DNA of 64,000 nt from Halocaridina rubra. Taxonomy: Eukaryota > Arthropoda > Malacostraca > Decapoda > Atyidae. The notes under the pieces were generated by a model that worked only from the letters and a program-made list of their open reading frames with translations, searched no databases and was not told the origin of the DNA. The stretch is from positions 1 to 64,000 of the forward strand of contig JAXCGZ010022667.1 of assembly GCA_037179515.1 (NCBI GenBank), read 5' to 3'. Each line of letters begins with the position of its first letter. Position 1 is the first letter of the stretch. Below are positions 29,265 to 44,092 of this stretch, one piece after another. Both the position numbers and the translations under genes were made by a program.

Positions 29265-32103
29265 TTAGTCATCCTTATCATGCCTGTCCATAAAACTATG
29301 GATTGAGATAGCATTAACTACCTCCTCGCTTAGCCAGTTCCAATTATCAACTACTCTTACACTGAAAAAGTATTTCCTTACATCGTGCAAAGAAGTTTTC
29401 TTACGAAGCTTCAAACTATGACCTCTAGTTCTAGAGCCAGCCATATCAAAATATCCATCCCTATCCACTCTATCATAACCATGAAGGAATTTAAAGACTG
29501 TCACCATATCCACCTTCAATCTTCTAGCTTCGAGTGATGGTAAGTCTAATGCCCTCAGTCTCTCATCATAACTGACATTGCGTATTTCTGGCACCAGTTT
29601 CGTGGCATGTCTTTGAACTTTTTCAAGCTTAGCTATATGCTTTTTCAAGTGTGGATTCCTAAACAGGGCTGCATATTCGAGTTTGGGCCTCACATAGGTT
29701 ACATAAATATTTCTGAACATTTCCTTGTCCATGTGCCTGAAGGCTACCCTTACATTTGATAAGAATGCATATGCTGCCCTTACTATGCCATTTATATGTA
29801 TTTCTGGAGACAAATTTGCCAGTATGTTTACTCCTAGATCTCTCTCATTTTCTGTCTCTTGAAGTTGTACTCCAGCCACAGAATAGTCAAGCTTGGGCCT
29901 TCTTGCACTTGTACCCATTCTCATTACCTTACATTTTGAAGTATTGAATTTCATTAGCCACTTTTCTGACCACTCATGCAGATTATTTAGATCTTCTTGA
30001 AGTTCTCTACCATTGTTCTTGTTTTTTACTTTCTTCACAATCTTTGCATCATCTGCAAACATATTCATGGATGAATTTACAGACTCTGGTAGGTCATTTA
30101 CATATACAAGGAACAAAAGTGGCCCTAAAGCTGCACCCTGTGGAACTCCACTACTAACTCTTCTCCATTCAGACACTGAGTGTCTTACTCTAACCCTCTG
30201 TTCCCTTCCTTCTAAGTAAGTTTTTATCCATTCCAAAACATTTCCACCTATTCTAGCCATTGCTTGCATCTTCCTAATAAGTCTCCCATGTGGAACAGTG
30301 TCAAACGCTTTCTGGAAGTCTAGGAATATGCAATCTGCCCAGCCCTCTCTTTCCTGTAAGATTCGGCTTACCTCATCATAAAATTCTAATAAGTTTGTTA
30401 CTGTTGATCTACCTTCTCTGAAGCCATGTTGCCTCACTGACAAAAATTTGAAGGATTCCAAGTGAAAAGAGATATGTTTCCTTAGTAGTTTCTCCATAAC
30501 TTTGCAAACTATGCTGGTCAAGGAAACTGGTCTATAGTTCAGAGCCGTATCCCTCCTTCCCTTTTTGAAGATAGGTATCACATTTGCTTGTTTCCAGCAT
30601 CTTGGAATCTCCCCTGACTCCAGTGACTCCTTAAATATGATACTTAGTGCCACTGATATTGTGTTTGCGCATTTTTTAAGCACATGAGGGGATATGTCAT
30701 CAGGACCCGTAGCTTTATGAACATCTAAATCCATCAGTGCTTTGCATACCTCTGTGGCTGTAAGGTTGATGTTCTCTAATACCGGCCCTTGAGCTTCTAT
30801 CACTGCAATCTGATGGGGTGGGGTATTTTCTACTGTAAATACTGACTGAAACTCCTTGTTCAATTCTTTGCAGATCTCTTCATCCGTCTCAGTGATGCTT
30901 CCATCCGCTCTCTTTAGCCTTAAAAACTGTTCTTTTACTTTCAGTTTTCCTCTGAAAAAGCTGTGGAAAAGCTTGGGATTTTCTTTAGCCTTCCTGGTGA
31001 TGTCCCTCTCATAGTCTCTCTCTGCCTCTCTCCTTTTACTTAGGTAGTCATTTCTTGCCCTTTTGTAGGTTTGCCAGGCATTTAAGTTTTTTCTCCTCCT
31101 ATACCTTTTCCAGCATTTGACTCTCCACTCCTTATCTCTTTTACACCCATTATCGAACCATTTCTCTCTGGCATGAATTACACCTACTTTGGTGACAGGT
31201 ATGCAGCAATCTACTATCTTCCCATATTTCTCACAAAAGATGTCATACATTTCTTGTACAGATTTGTTGTAAAATAAGGTTCTCCAGTCAAGAACTGCAA
31301 AAAGCTCATTCATTTTGATGTAATCTCCTTTCGGATAGTTCCTCTTTATGTCCTCAGTGCCTCTACTCTCAGGAAGAATATCTTCAATGATATAGTCCAT
31401 CAACAACACACAGTGGTCACTCTTTCCAATTGGTGGTTCATACTCAATTTTTTCAATATCCAACACATTATCTGTGAACACTAGATCAAGTAGTGATGGC
31501 TCATCCCCACCCCTGGCCCTTGTTGGTTCCATTACATGTTGGTGTAGGAAATTCCCTTGTACGCAATCTAGGAATCTTGCCCCGAATGAGTCCTCACCAC
31601 TGTGTGGGTCAAGATTTATCCAATCTATCTCTTTATGATTAAAGTCTCCCATAATCAAAATCCTACATTTTTTTTTCCCGTACCATGTTAACAACTGAGT
31701 TTATGACTTCAATAGTACCTATATGACTTTCCTCATAAACTTCAAGCCTATTTTGGTTCCTTGGTGGGTTGTATACAACAGTTATTATAATGCTCTCTGA
31801 CCCAGTATTTATGCGAGCAACAAGAAATTCCTTGAACTCACTTTCTATAGCCAAGTTTATTTCTTCAACTTGAATCCTTTCACTTATGAGCAGTGCTATC
31901 CCTCCACCAGTCCTCTCAGATCTTTCAACCCTTTGTATTCTGAAGCCCTTAGGAAAAACTGTGACACTGTTTATGTCCTCACTCAACTTAGTCTCTGTAA
32001 ATGCTACTATATCTGCCTTACTGTTGTGAATCCTATCTTTTAATTCTACTGCCTTACCAGCTAATCCATCAGCATTTGTGTATAACAATCTGAATGAGGC
32101 CCC
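29265..32103 (-). pseudogene. CR1-5 ORF2: endonuclease-RT with one homopolymer frameshift
   Basis: The N-terminal endonuclease is in frame 31663-32088 (LLYTNADGLAGK, FTETKLSEDINS, TGGGIALLISER). A run of nine T at 31668-31676 (seven in CR1-1) shifts the frame. From there 809 codons (29265-31694) are open: rest of endonuclease (RILIMGDFNHKEIDW, GKSDHCVLL), RT (ATGPDDISPHVLKKC, NYRPVSLTS, FLDFQKAFDTV, SSGVPQGAALGPLLFL, catalytic MNMFADDAKI) and the C-terminal domain to KDD-stop. This copy has the longest RT frame in the family here and keeps FADD. A single length change in a mononucleotide run could also be a sequencing error. Confidence 0.92.
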
Positions 32104-33168
32104 ATCCCCTGAGCTTCTGTCATTATCTTCTTTATCTCCCCTTTGTCTGGAAGAACTCTGAAATGAAAATTTTTCTTCTCTTCTTCATTTCTTTCCTCAT
32201 TTAACCTTCTTGCCTCTTGCAACAAGTTTTTGATCTTTCTCATCTCTTCCTGTGTTCTGTATCATCTAATGAACACTTCTTTGAATTCTTGAAGGTCTTT
32301 TAGACTTTTTTTTTCTCAACAATATTTCCCTACATGTTTCCCCTCTCTCAAAGGTTACTTTTGTTGGTCTCGGCTTTCCTTCCCTCGAATATTTACCTAG
32401 TTGGTGTATGTTTACAATATCCTCAGGACCACAATCTACTCCAAGCTTTCTTATCAGGTCTACAACCCTAGCTTTATTTACCTCAAGTCCCCCCTGCCAT
32501 GTTGGCTCCTGGGATTCGCTTATGCCTGAGATTACCACTGTCTTCTCCTTATCAAGTGCCTGTCTGATGAGTGGGTTTGCCCTTTCCATCACGTCTTTCA
32601 TTTTTTCGATTACTGTCTCTTTATAGTCAACTGTTTGTATGTTTTCCAGTGCCACCACGTTTACAGCCTCTTTTACTGCCACATTCCCCTTTGGTGCATC
32701 AGCAAAGGAAGTTTTCATGGCATCATTGTCCATATTCAGCTCCTGGAACTCTTTTCTGAACTGTTCAATGTTTTCCTTAATCTGGACATTCCAAGCAGCA
32801 ATCTCGTCTCTCTCAGAAGAGAGCAGTGAACTAACATCTAATTCCTTTAGGTTGTCATTCAGCTGTTTGTTTTTATCTTCTTGTTTAGAACTTCTAGATT
32901 CTAGTTGACTCTTTTCCCCTTCCAGCTTCTTTATTCTTTTTTGTAGTTCCTTTCTCTCCTGCCCTTGTACTTTATTTGCTTCCTCCAAAGATCTTATTTG
33001 CTCTCTGAGTGTTTCATTCTCTTTCATTTCTCCATCCATATTCCGAATTTTTTTTATTAAGGCTTATAACCATTGCCTCTAAATTCTTGATTTCTGTTTA
33101 AGTCTCCTAATGGTTACCCCTCCTACCGACCCATGGATGGGGGAGGTTTGGGACAGAGATGGCCTCAT
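32061..33168 (-). pseudogene. CR1-5 ORF1: coiled-coil RNA-binding protein (frameshifted)
   Basis: The start ATG at 33168 gives MRPSLSQTSPIHG, followed within about 30 codons by a one-base loss (an AAAA reduced to AAA), so the coiled coil is read in another frame (32266-33039: KELQKRIKKLEGEKSQLESR). The RRM-like end is present (VVISGISESQEPTWQG, IHQLGKYSREGKPRPTKVTF). An expanded A run near 32310 shifts the frame again before the final QEARRLNEERNEEEKKNFHF (32061-32243). Its role is as for CR1-1 ORF1. Confidence 0.85.
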
Positions 33169-34072
33169 TTTTATGTTCTCCCTCTCACAGGATATAGAAA
33201 GAAGAAGAGAAGGAGGAAAAAGAAGAGAAAAACTATTATTTAAGCTTCACACAGAATTTTTATATCTCCATATAAGTGCTATTTAGTGACTCAGTTTATC
33301 TCTTTTCTGGTAACACACATCTTAACTTAAAAACTTGACCATGATAATTTAAGGATAAAAAGAAAAAGAAAAAAATGCAATAAAACAAAAGTCAAACCTG
33401 AAGGAAAATTCGAAGTTGTGTCTGAGTTGGTACCCACCTGTTTCTGCTATATATTGTTCCTAACTGATAAACTCACTAGCTAACCAAGATATGTTATCAC
33501 AGGATTAGACTTTACATTTAACTCAATATATATACAAAATAAACAAAAATAGTAAAAGAGAAAGCTAAAAGAAAAGCAAAAAAATGAAGAAAATAAGACA
33601 GCTGTACTACTTGGCAACTTAACTCAGTACTGTTGACAGGTGGATATTTGGTATTTATTTAATTATTCAATTATTTCGTGTATCAAACTAACTAACAAGT
33701 TAATATAAATGGGAAGGATAATGATTATAACAATATATGGAACCACAGGATCAGGTAAACGGCTTAAGAGCTTTCCCCAGTTTACACAAAAAATTAGGTA
33801 ATGTGATGTGATGGCTTCACCTCTGGTAACTCTTCTAAATTTCCTTCAAGGCAGAACTGGACAGCAGCTTCTCTCTCCCCTCTCGAAAATGTTCTCAATT
33901 TTTTTCCTTTAATATTTTGGCCAGTCTCGTCATACAACAAATATAAGTTTTGTACTCACAATACTCTGCAGGATTTCAGATTTAGGGAAATTATGGTAAA
34001 TTTTTCCACTAAGCACTTAGTCACTCAAAAACACAAGTAAAAATTTAAGAGAAGCAGTTGCGTGGCCCACGT

Positions 34073-35187
34073 TTGTGTATGTGTGTGATTACCTAATTGT
34101 GATTACCTAATTGTGTTTACGGGAAAGAGCCCAAAGCTCGTATCTTCCCGTCTCCTGATCGGTTCTATTTTAGACTTAGTGATACTTATCGTACCTGTCC
34201 TTAAAACTATGGATTGAGATAGCATTAACTACCTCCTCGCTTAGCGAATTCCAATTATCAACTACTCTTACACTGAAAAAGTATTTCCTTACATCCTGCA
34301 AAGAAGTTTTCTTACGAAGCTTCAAACTATGACCTCTAGTTCTAGAGCCAGCCATATCGAAATATCGATCCCTATCCACTCTTTCATAACCATGAAGGAA
34401 TTTAAAGACTGTCACCATATCCCCCCTCACTCTTCTAGCTTCGAGTGATAGTAAGTCTAATTCCCTCAGCCTCTCATCATAACTGAGATTGCGTATTTCT
34501 GGCACTAGTTTCGTGGTATGTCTTTGAACTTTTTCAAGCTTAGCTATGTGCTTTTTCAAGTGCAGATTCCAAAAGGGGGCTGCATATTCGAGTTTTGGCC
34601 TCACATAGGTTACATAAATATTTCTAAGCATTTCCTTGTCCATGTGCCTGAAGGCTACCCTTACATTTGATAAGAATGCATATGCTGCCCTTACTATGCC
34701 ATTTATATATATTTCTGGAGACAAATCTGCCAGTATGTTTACTCCTAGATCTCTCTCATTTTCTGTCTCTTGAAGTTGTACTCCAGCCACCGAGTAGTCA
34801 AGCTTGGGCCTTCTTGCACTTGTACCCATTCTCATTATCTTACATTTTGAAGTATTGAATTTCATTAGCCACTTTTCTGACCACTCATGCAGATTATTTA
34901 GATCCTCCTGAAGTTCTCTACCATTGTTCTCGTTTTTTACTTTCTTCACAATCTTTGCATCATCTGCAAACATATTCATGAATGAATTTACAGACTCTGG
35001 TAGGTCATTTACATATACAAGGAACAAAAGTGGCCCTAAAACTGAACCCTGTGGAACTCCACTACTAACTCTTCTCCATTCAGAAACTGAGTGTCTTACT
35101 CTAACCCTCTGTTCCCTTCCCTCTAAGTAAGTTTTTATCCATTCTAAAACATATCCACCTATTCTAGCCATTGATTGCAGCTTCCGG
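34073..35187 (-). mobile_element. CR1-6: 5'-truncated CR1-like element
   Basis: Tail and stem-loop at about 34086-34165, then an uninterrupted minus-strand frame (34176 to about 35187) covering the RT from MARIGGYVLEWIKTYLEG and SSGVPQGSVLGPLLFLVYVN through catalytic MNMFADDAKI to the C terminus. The 5' end is truncated at about 35187. The open frame continues for 50 more codons into the neighbouring SINE array, which is chance and not a real N terminus. Confidence 0.9.
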
Positions 35188-38044
<2,857 letters not shown>

Positions 38045-38247
38045 TGGAACTCTTTCCCCAATACAGTGGTAAACACATCATAAAAAAACGTGTAAAAAAT
38101 GAGATAATTACAAACATAATCACTTTTAGCACAAGTGTCCTGAATATCTCAATGAATGGTGAACTTGACAAACTCTTTCAACCTCAAACTTCCGTTGTAA
38201 AATCCATAGAGTCTTAAAAAACACACGATCTAGGAGACCTACATCGT

Positions 38248-39591
38248 ATGATAGAAAGTCTTGCAGATAAGGTGAAAATTTTGGAAGCAGATGCTGAAAA
38301 GGTGAAAGCCTTACAACACAAGGTGGGTTTGCTAGAATCTGACATTGTCCTACTTAAAAGAGATAATTCTAGGTTGAAACTGCTATTAGAAGCATCTCCA
38401 CCTCTCAGTTCAGTGCTGTCACCTAACAACGATGATGTCCCTTCTATCAACAACCCTCAGGTTTTGCAAACTAGGTTTTCTGTCTCTACTCACAATTCCT
38501 TCAGTGCATTGAGAGACGAATGTGACAGTGGTAGTGAAGAAGAGGTAGATCCACATAAAAGTGATAGTCATCAAGACAACCTGAATACACCATCTAGCAT
38601 AAATAATCAAATCAGTAACAGGTTACAAAATAGTGATGAAACAACAGCGTCCTTTCCCACTACTCCTAACAATACAACAACAGGCACTAACCAGAACAAG
38701 ATTCTTCCCAGCACAAACAACCAACCTGGTAAAGAGTTGCAAAACAGCGAAGAAGATATAGAGTCAATCTCCACTACTCCTAACAACACAGCAACTATCA
38801 CTAACCAGGACAACCAAATTACATCTTCCAGCACAAATAACCAACCCAGCAATAGGCTGCAAAACAATAAAGAAAACAGAAAAGACAAAATAGCAGCAGT
38901 CTCTATTCTAAACATTCCATCGAAGTCCCCTCCCCCACAGCCACAGTTGCCCAATAATGCAAGTGCAAGGGTTACAGCTCAAATATATATTCGCATTCCT
39001 GGCAACCCCTTTGAGAGAGAGATACGTAATACATTGACAAATCAAGGCATTCCTTCTGAAGAAGTCTTGATTAAGGAGCTTTCTCGCAAACCAAACTGGG
39101 TTTCCTTCGCAATAACGATATCGAAAGGATTTGAATATGTGCCTTACAAACTGAATCAATGGCCTACAGGCACAAGTGTCCAGCCATTTCGTGGGGGCAA
39201 ACAATGGACACAACCTGGGTATTCTACAAAATATCCCAAACTACAGTCATACCAAAATAAACAGCAAAGAGCTAATGAAACAATCCCCTATACGCGAGAC
39301 TACAGAAAGAGACACGATACAAACCTCTCTTATCGCCGTCCACGCACAAGAGACTTCTCCTGGAGTGATGGCTCTTACAACCCTAGACACTCACCTAGGC
39401 ATACAAACTTTGGGAAGGCCCGATCATACCACGGCACGTACTCAAACCAGCGTTACACATCCAACGGCAGGTACAGACACCAGGATCCATGGGCTAACCC
39501 CAGAACACACTACAATGATGAATTCCCAGCAGAATCACACAGTCGAAACTACAACTATGACTATGGATACCACCCCAAGGAAACATGGTAA
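38248..39591 (+). CDS. Element D ORF1: coiled-coil, Asn/Thr-rich, basic RNA-binding-like protein
   Basis: 447 codons, intact. The ATG at 38248 has an in-frame TAA upstream. Residues 1-45 form a coiled coil (MIESLADKVKILEADAEKVK). Residues about 60-225 are low-complexity, with a threefold-repeated block ending in TPNNTTTGTNQNK, TPNNTATITNQDN and TNNQPSNRLQNN. Residues about 245-310 look like a compact fold (ARVTAQIYIRIPGNPFEREI, LSRKPNWVSFAI). The C-terminal 120 residues are rich in Arg, Tyr and His (YRRPRTRDFSWSDG, GRYRHQDPWANP), suggesting RNA binding. No zinc knuckle is seen. The exact family is unknown to me. Confidence 0.75.
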   Translation: MIESLADKVKILEADAEKVKALQHKVGLLESDIVLLKRDNSRLKLLLEASPPLSSVLSPNNDDVPSINNPQVLQTRFSVSTHNSFSALRDECDSGSEEEVDPHKSDSHQDNLNTPSSINNQISNRLQNSDETTASFPTTPNNTTTGTNQNKILPSTNNQPGKELQNSEEDIESISTTPNNTATITNQDNQITSSSTNNQPSNRLQNNKENRKDKIAAVSILNIPSKSPPPQPQLPNNASARVTAQIYIRIPGNPFEREIRNTLTNQGIPSEEVLIKELSRKPNWVSFAITISKGFEYVPYKLNQWPTGTSVQPFRGGKQWTQPGYSTKYPKLQSYQNKQQRANETIPYTRDYRKRHDTNLSYRRPRTRDFSWSDGSYNPRHSPRHTNFGKARSYHGTYSNQRYTSNGRYRHQDPWANPRTHYNDEFPAESHSRNYNYDYGYHPKETW

Positions 39592-42347
39592 GAATGTAAC
39601 ATTAGTACATGTGAACGCTCAGTCCCTGCTCGCTCATTTTGAGGAAATAATAATGCTAACAAAAGACTACAACATAGACATCCTCTGTGTAAGTGAAACT
39701 TGGCTTCCTCCTACAACTGAAAATAGATATGTAAATATCCCAGAGTTTAATATATTTCGCAATGACCATGGCCGAGGGGGTGGGGTTTGTATTTATGTTA
39801 GAAATTATCTTAGTGCATCAGAAATAACCACAGGTTTAGAAAAAACTGAGGAGCTCGAAGATTTATGGATCACTGTGCAGTATCAGAAACTTCCATCTTT
39901 CATTGTAGGGTGTGTTTACCGACACCCTAAAGCACCTACCAGTTCATTCAATCATTTACTAGAAGCATTCAGAAATATCTGTGTGCGTCATAAACCCATA
40001 TACATACTTGGTGATTTTAATGATGACTTGCTCTCAGCAGATAACAAAATGAAAAGGGTGATCAACACTGTGAAGTTAACACAAATAGTGACAAAACTGA
40101 CACACATAACCCCCAATTCTAGGATTGTTATAGATCTGATAATAACAAATAAAGTGGAAAGTATACTCTATTGGGACGTAGTTCCCTGCCCAATTGCAGA
40201 CCACGAGCTGAACATTGCTATGCTAAACATAAACAAGCCGAAAAGGAAGCCTCTCCTCAAGACATTCCGGTGTCTAAAAAATTACTCCCCTGATATCTTT
40301 TGTGAAACATTAATCAACAACACAAATGCACTTAATAGAATTAAATACACAGATAACGTCGATTTGCAGGTTGAGATTCTAACAAAAGTCTTCCTTGAAT
40401 GCTTAGATAGTTGTGCACCCATTGTAACAAGAAAAATAACCCGCCCCTCAGCCCCCTGGCTAACTAATGACATCAAAGAGGCAATGCAAATCAGAAATCA
40501 AATACAAAAAGAGCTAAAAATTAATAGATATGATATGACACTCCGAGAACGTTATAAAACAGAAAAGAAACGTGTCAGATCTCTCATCAGTGTAAGTAAA
40601 AAAGACTTTTACAAAAAACAATTTAATGACTCTAGACATGATACAGCAGCAACATGGAAAGTGATAAGAAGCATGATACCAAATGAAAAGAGTACCTCAG
40701 AAAGTTATGAAAATATTCCGGAGTTGAAAGACAAAGCAGAAAACTTTAATAACTATTTTGCTAACGTTGGCAAAAATACATATGAAAAAACTCAAGAAAA
40801 CATCAACTCAGTGAATATGAGTAATTGCTTAAATGACAATTCTTCCAATGAAAACACAAGAGAGTACTTCAAGATTATTCCTATCGATTGTGCTACCCTA
40901 ATTCTTACCATAAAGAGCCTAAGAAACTCTGGCTCTTATGGTTCTGATGGTATACCATTTCAGTTCATCAAAGATGCTCTACCCGTGATTGCATCCTATA
41001 TTCTGACTATTATGAAAACTTCCATTGTTACTAAAAAGTTTCCTGACTCTTGGAAAATAGCACATGTAATACCTCTGCATAAAAAGGGGGACAGAGAAGA
41101 TGTGACAAACTATCGTCCCATTTCCCTGCTACCCATTTTCTCTAAAATATTAGAAAAAATTGTTGCATGCCAACTTATGTCATATTTAGAATCAAATAGA
41201 ATAATAAGTATTAACCAGCATGGTTTCAGACCGAAACTTTCGACGGAAACTGCACTGCTTAAAGTTATGAATAGTATATATAATAATATAGATATGAAAA
41301 AAATATCTCTTCTCGTATTATTAGACTTATCAAAAGCCTTCGACAGTGTAAACCATGAAATTCTTTTAAGTAAATGTATTAACTTAAATATTGATCCAAG
41401 CTGGTTTAGCGAGTATCTATCTAATCGTAAGCAGTCCATACGTCTTAACAACATTATCTCTGTGCCAAAAAATGTATCATTTGGTGTTCCACAGGGATCA
41501 GTACTTGGTCGTATCCTCTTCTCCATTTACGTAAATGATCTATCTTCTTTCATTTCTGACTGTCTAGTCGCACAATACGCAGATGACACTCAACTACTCC
41601 TTAGTGGTGATATTAATAATCTCCCAGAGCTAACTTTAAGAGCAGAAAACACTCTGTCAAAAATTAAAACCTATTTCCAAGAAATTGGGCTGTTAATTAA
41701 CGAAAGTAAAACACAGTGCATATTTATTGGTTCAAGGTTCCACATAGCACAAATTCCAGAAAACACAACAATTAATTTTTGCGACAATATCATCACACCT
41801 AGCAAAACAGTCAAAAACCTAGGAATTCACTTTGATAACCACATGTATAAAAGACAATTTTGAGACTACCACTCGAATAACTGTTGTTGAATCTCTAGCC
41901 CTAAGTCACATTAATTACTGCACAACTGTCTGGGGAGCTACCACTAAGACTCAGATAAACAGAATACAGAAGCTAATTAATTTTGCAGCTCGAGTTGCCC
42001 TGGGAGGAATAAGAAAATATGACCACATCACACCAGCTCTCAATAAACTTGGGTGGCTGCGGGCAGAAAATAAGGTCGCTTATGCTATTTATGTTTTTGT
42101 ATTCAAAATTTTGGACCATCATTATCCTAGCTGGCTATTTAATTTAAAAACAGTCAGGGATATAAGGGGAACCAACACAAGACAGAGCAGTGAGCTCTTT
42201 ATTCACAGAACAAACACAGAAGCAGGTTCAAAGATGATCACTATCAAAGGGCCAACACTCTGGAATAATATTGCAGAGCATCTTAAAAATGCATCCTCTT
42301 TCACAGCTTTCAAAGGCAAATTATATAGTTTTCTTTTGGACAAATAG
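39515..42347 (+). pseudogene. Element D ORF2: endonuclease-RT with a small internal loss
   Basis: The frame overlaps the 3' end of ORF1. I placed the start at the ATG at 39515 (MMNSQQNH), though the frame is open from 39176. Endonuclease: TLVHVNAQSLLAHFEEI, ILCVSETWL, GRGGGVCIYVRN, IYILGDFNDDLLS, IADHELNIAM. RT: NYRPISLLPIFSKILEKI, NQHGFRPKLSTETALL, VLLDLSKAFDSVNHEI, SFGVPQGSVLGRILFSIYVN, catalytic AQYADDTQLLL, KTVKNLGIHFD. At about 41845 the frame shifts (from 39176-41863 to 41832-42347) and a short stretch between HFDNHM and IKDNFETTTRI appears missing compared with related RTs. Coding ends FTAFKGKLYSFLLDK. One lesion is enough to inactivate it. Confidence 0.88.
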
Positions 42348-42639
42348 TTGCTGCTCATTAAGAACTAATTATTCTCATTGTAAGGAAACAAATATGGAAA
42401 TGATGCCGATAATAACGATCCTGTATCTAGTGGCATACTTACTACTTTATTATTAACATTATTGTAACATTTTTATTACAGCATTATTATTTTCTATGAA
42501 AGCTACATTTAATTTAACTATATGTCTAACCCTCTTATTTGTTAGTTTAATTTCATGTCTACTTATAAGTTACTATTGATGTTGAATAACCATTGTACAA
42601 AATGGAAATAAATGTTTTTGTTTGTTTGTTTGTTTGTTT

Positions 42640-43484
42640 GTTCTTTTACCTTCAGTTTTCCTTTGATAAAGCTGTGGAAAAGTTTGGGATTTTTTTTAGC
42701 CTTCCTGGTATGTCCCTCTGATAGTCTCTCTCTGCCTTTCTTCTTTTACTTAGGTAGTCATTTCTTCCTCTTTTGTAGGTTTGCCAGGCATTTATGTTTT
42801 GTCTCCTCCTATGCCTTTTCCAACATATGTCTCTCCACTCTTTTACACTCATTATCGAACCATTTCTCTATGGCATGAATTACACCTACTTTGGTGAAAG
42901 GTATGTAGCAATCTACTATCTTCCCATATTTCTTACAAAAGATGTCGTACATTTCTTGTACAGATTTGTTGTAAAATAAGGTTCTCCAGTCAATACCTGC
43001 TAAAAGCTCATTCATTTTGATGTAATCTCCTTTCAGATAGTTCCTCCTCATGCCCTCAGTGCCTCTACTCTCAAGGCAGAATATCTTCAATGAAATACTC
43101 CATCAACAACACACAGTGGTCACTCTTTCCAATTGGTGGTTCATACTCAATTTTTTCAATATCCAACACGTTATCTGTGAATACTAGATCAAGTAGTGAT
43201 GGCTCATCCCCACCCCTGGCCCTCGTTGGTTCCATTACATGTTGGTGTAGGAAATTCCCTTGTACGCAATCTAGGAATCTTGCCCCAAATGGGTTCTCAC
43301 CACTGTGTGGGTCAAGATTTATCCAATCTATCTCTTTATGATTAAAATCTCCCATAATCAAAATCCTACATTTTCTCTCCCGTGCCATGTTAACAACTGA
43401 GTTTATGACTTCAATAGTACCCATATGACTTTCCTCATAAACTTCTAGCCTATGTTGGTTCCTTGGTGGGTTATATACAACAGA
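42640..43484 (-). mobile_element. CR1-7, middle part: endonuclease end and linker of ORF2
   Basis: Minus-strand CR1 resumes after element D with the linker (KRGRNDYLSKRRKAERDYQR, 42652-42852), then YNKSVQEMYDIFCKKYGK (42809-43090) and the endonuclease (RILIMGDFNHKEIDW, PIGKSDHCVLL, 43071-43424). Frame breaks lie near 42830 and 43080. I copy 3 interrupts it at about 43484, in the sequence for the PPRNQNRLEVYEES region. Confidence 0.88.
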
Positions 43485-44092
43485 CAGTAAATGAGCTCAC
43501 CAACATTCTTACTCAAGCCATACAGGCAGCCGTCCGATTCCTTGAAACCGAAGCCTCTCCTCAAGATGCCTACAATCAAGTCATTGAAGTAGCCCATTCC
43601 GTCGTTGCCCAAGCCCTCGTCTCCAGAACCCACCACCAGCATAAACAAACCACCACTCCTACTACCTCCACCTCCTTAAATCATCAAGATGTCTAATCTC
43701 GGGATCCTACACTGCAATGCCTAGGGCAGGCGTGTGCAACCTTTTTTCCCAAAGGGCCACTAGTCACGACTCTGTTGGTATGGAGGGCCACATAACCTTA
43801 CCATTTCATGCTATTTACTACGATCGAAGACATATTATATGAGATTATACTAATAAAGATAGATAATTAGTTTGTTACTGATTTTATTTAAATTGGGATC
43901 ACAAAAATAAGAATTGTCTGAAACGAAAGTATTTTCCTTACTATAAATGAGCAAATGAAAGGCTACCGTACCTTATTATTATAATGTACAAACATAAATA
44001 ATTACTTATTATTGGTTAACTGGGATCATTAACATAAGAATGATCAAATACAGACATTTTCCTAATCATTAATGAGCAAATGAAAGGCTACC

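Larger units (their letters stand above)
29174..34072 (-). mobile_element. CR1-5: full-length CR1-like element, best preserved copy
   Basis: From its tail (about 29174-29205) it includes a 3' stem-loop, ORF2 (29265-32103), ORF1 (32061-33168) and a ~900-bp 5' UTR ending with GCAGTTGCG at about 34062. The 5' UTR matches CR1-1 more closely than CR1-2 or CR1-7, so two 5' subfamilies are present. Its 5' end abuts the tail of CR1-6 (ATTACCTAATTGTG units at 34086-34115). ORF2 has one homopolymer shift and ORF1 at least two. Confidence 0.92.
38045..42640 (+). mobile_element. L2-like (CR1/L2 group) non-LTR retrotransposon (element D)
   Basis: A 4.6-kb plus-strand element inserted in CR1-7. It has a short 5' UTR (38045-38247), a coiled-coil plus basic ORF1, an endonuclease-RT ORF2 without RNase H, a ~270-bp 3' UTR and a (TTTG)n tail at about 42614-42640. 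The RT style (LLDLSKAFDSVNHEILLSKC, FGVPQGSVLG, QYADDTQLLL) points to the L2/Crack/Daphne side of the CR1 group. Any TSD is masked by the tail: flanking CR1 reads AAACCTGT and TGTTCTTTTAC. Confidence 0.85.
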
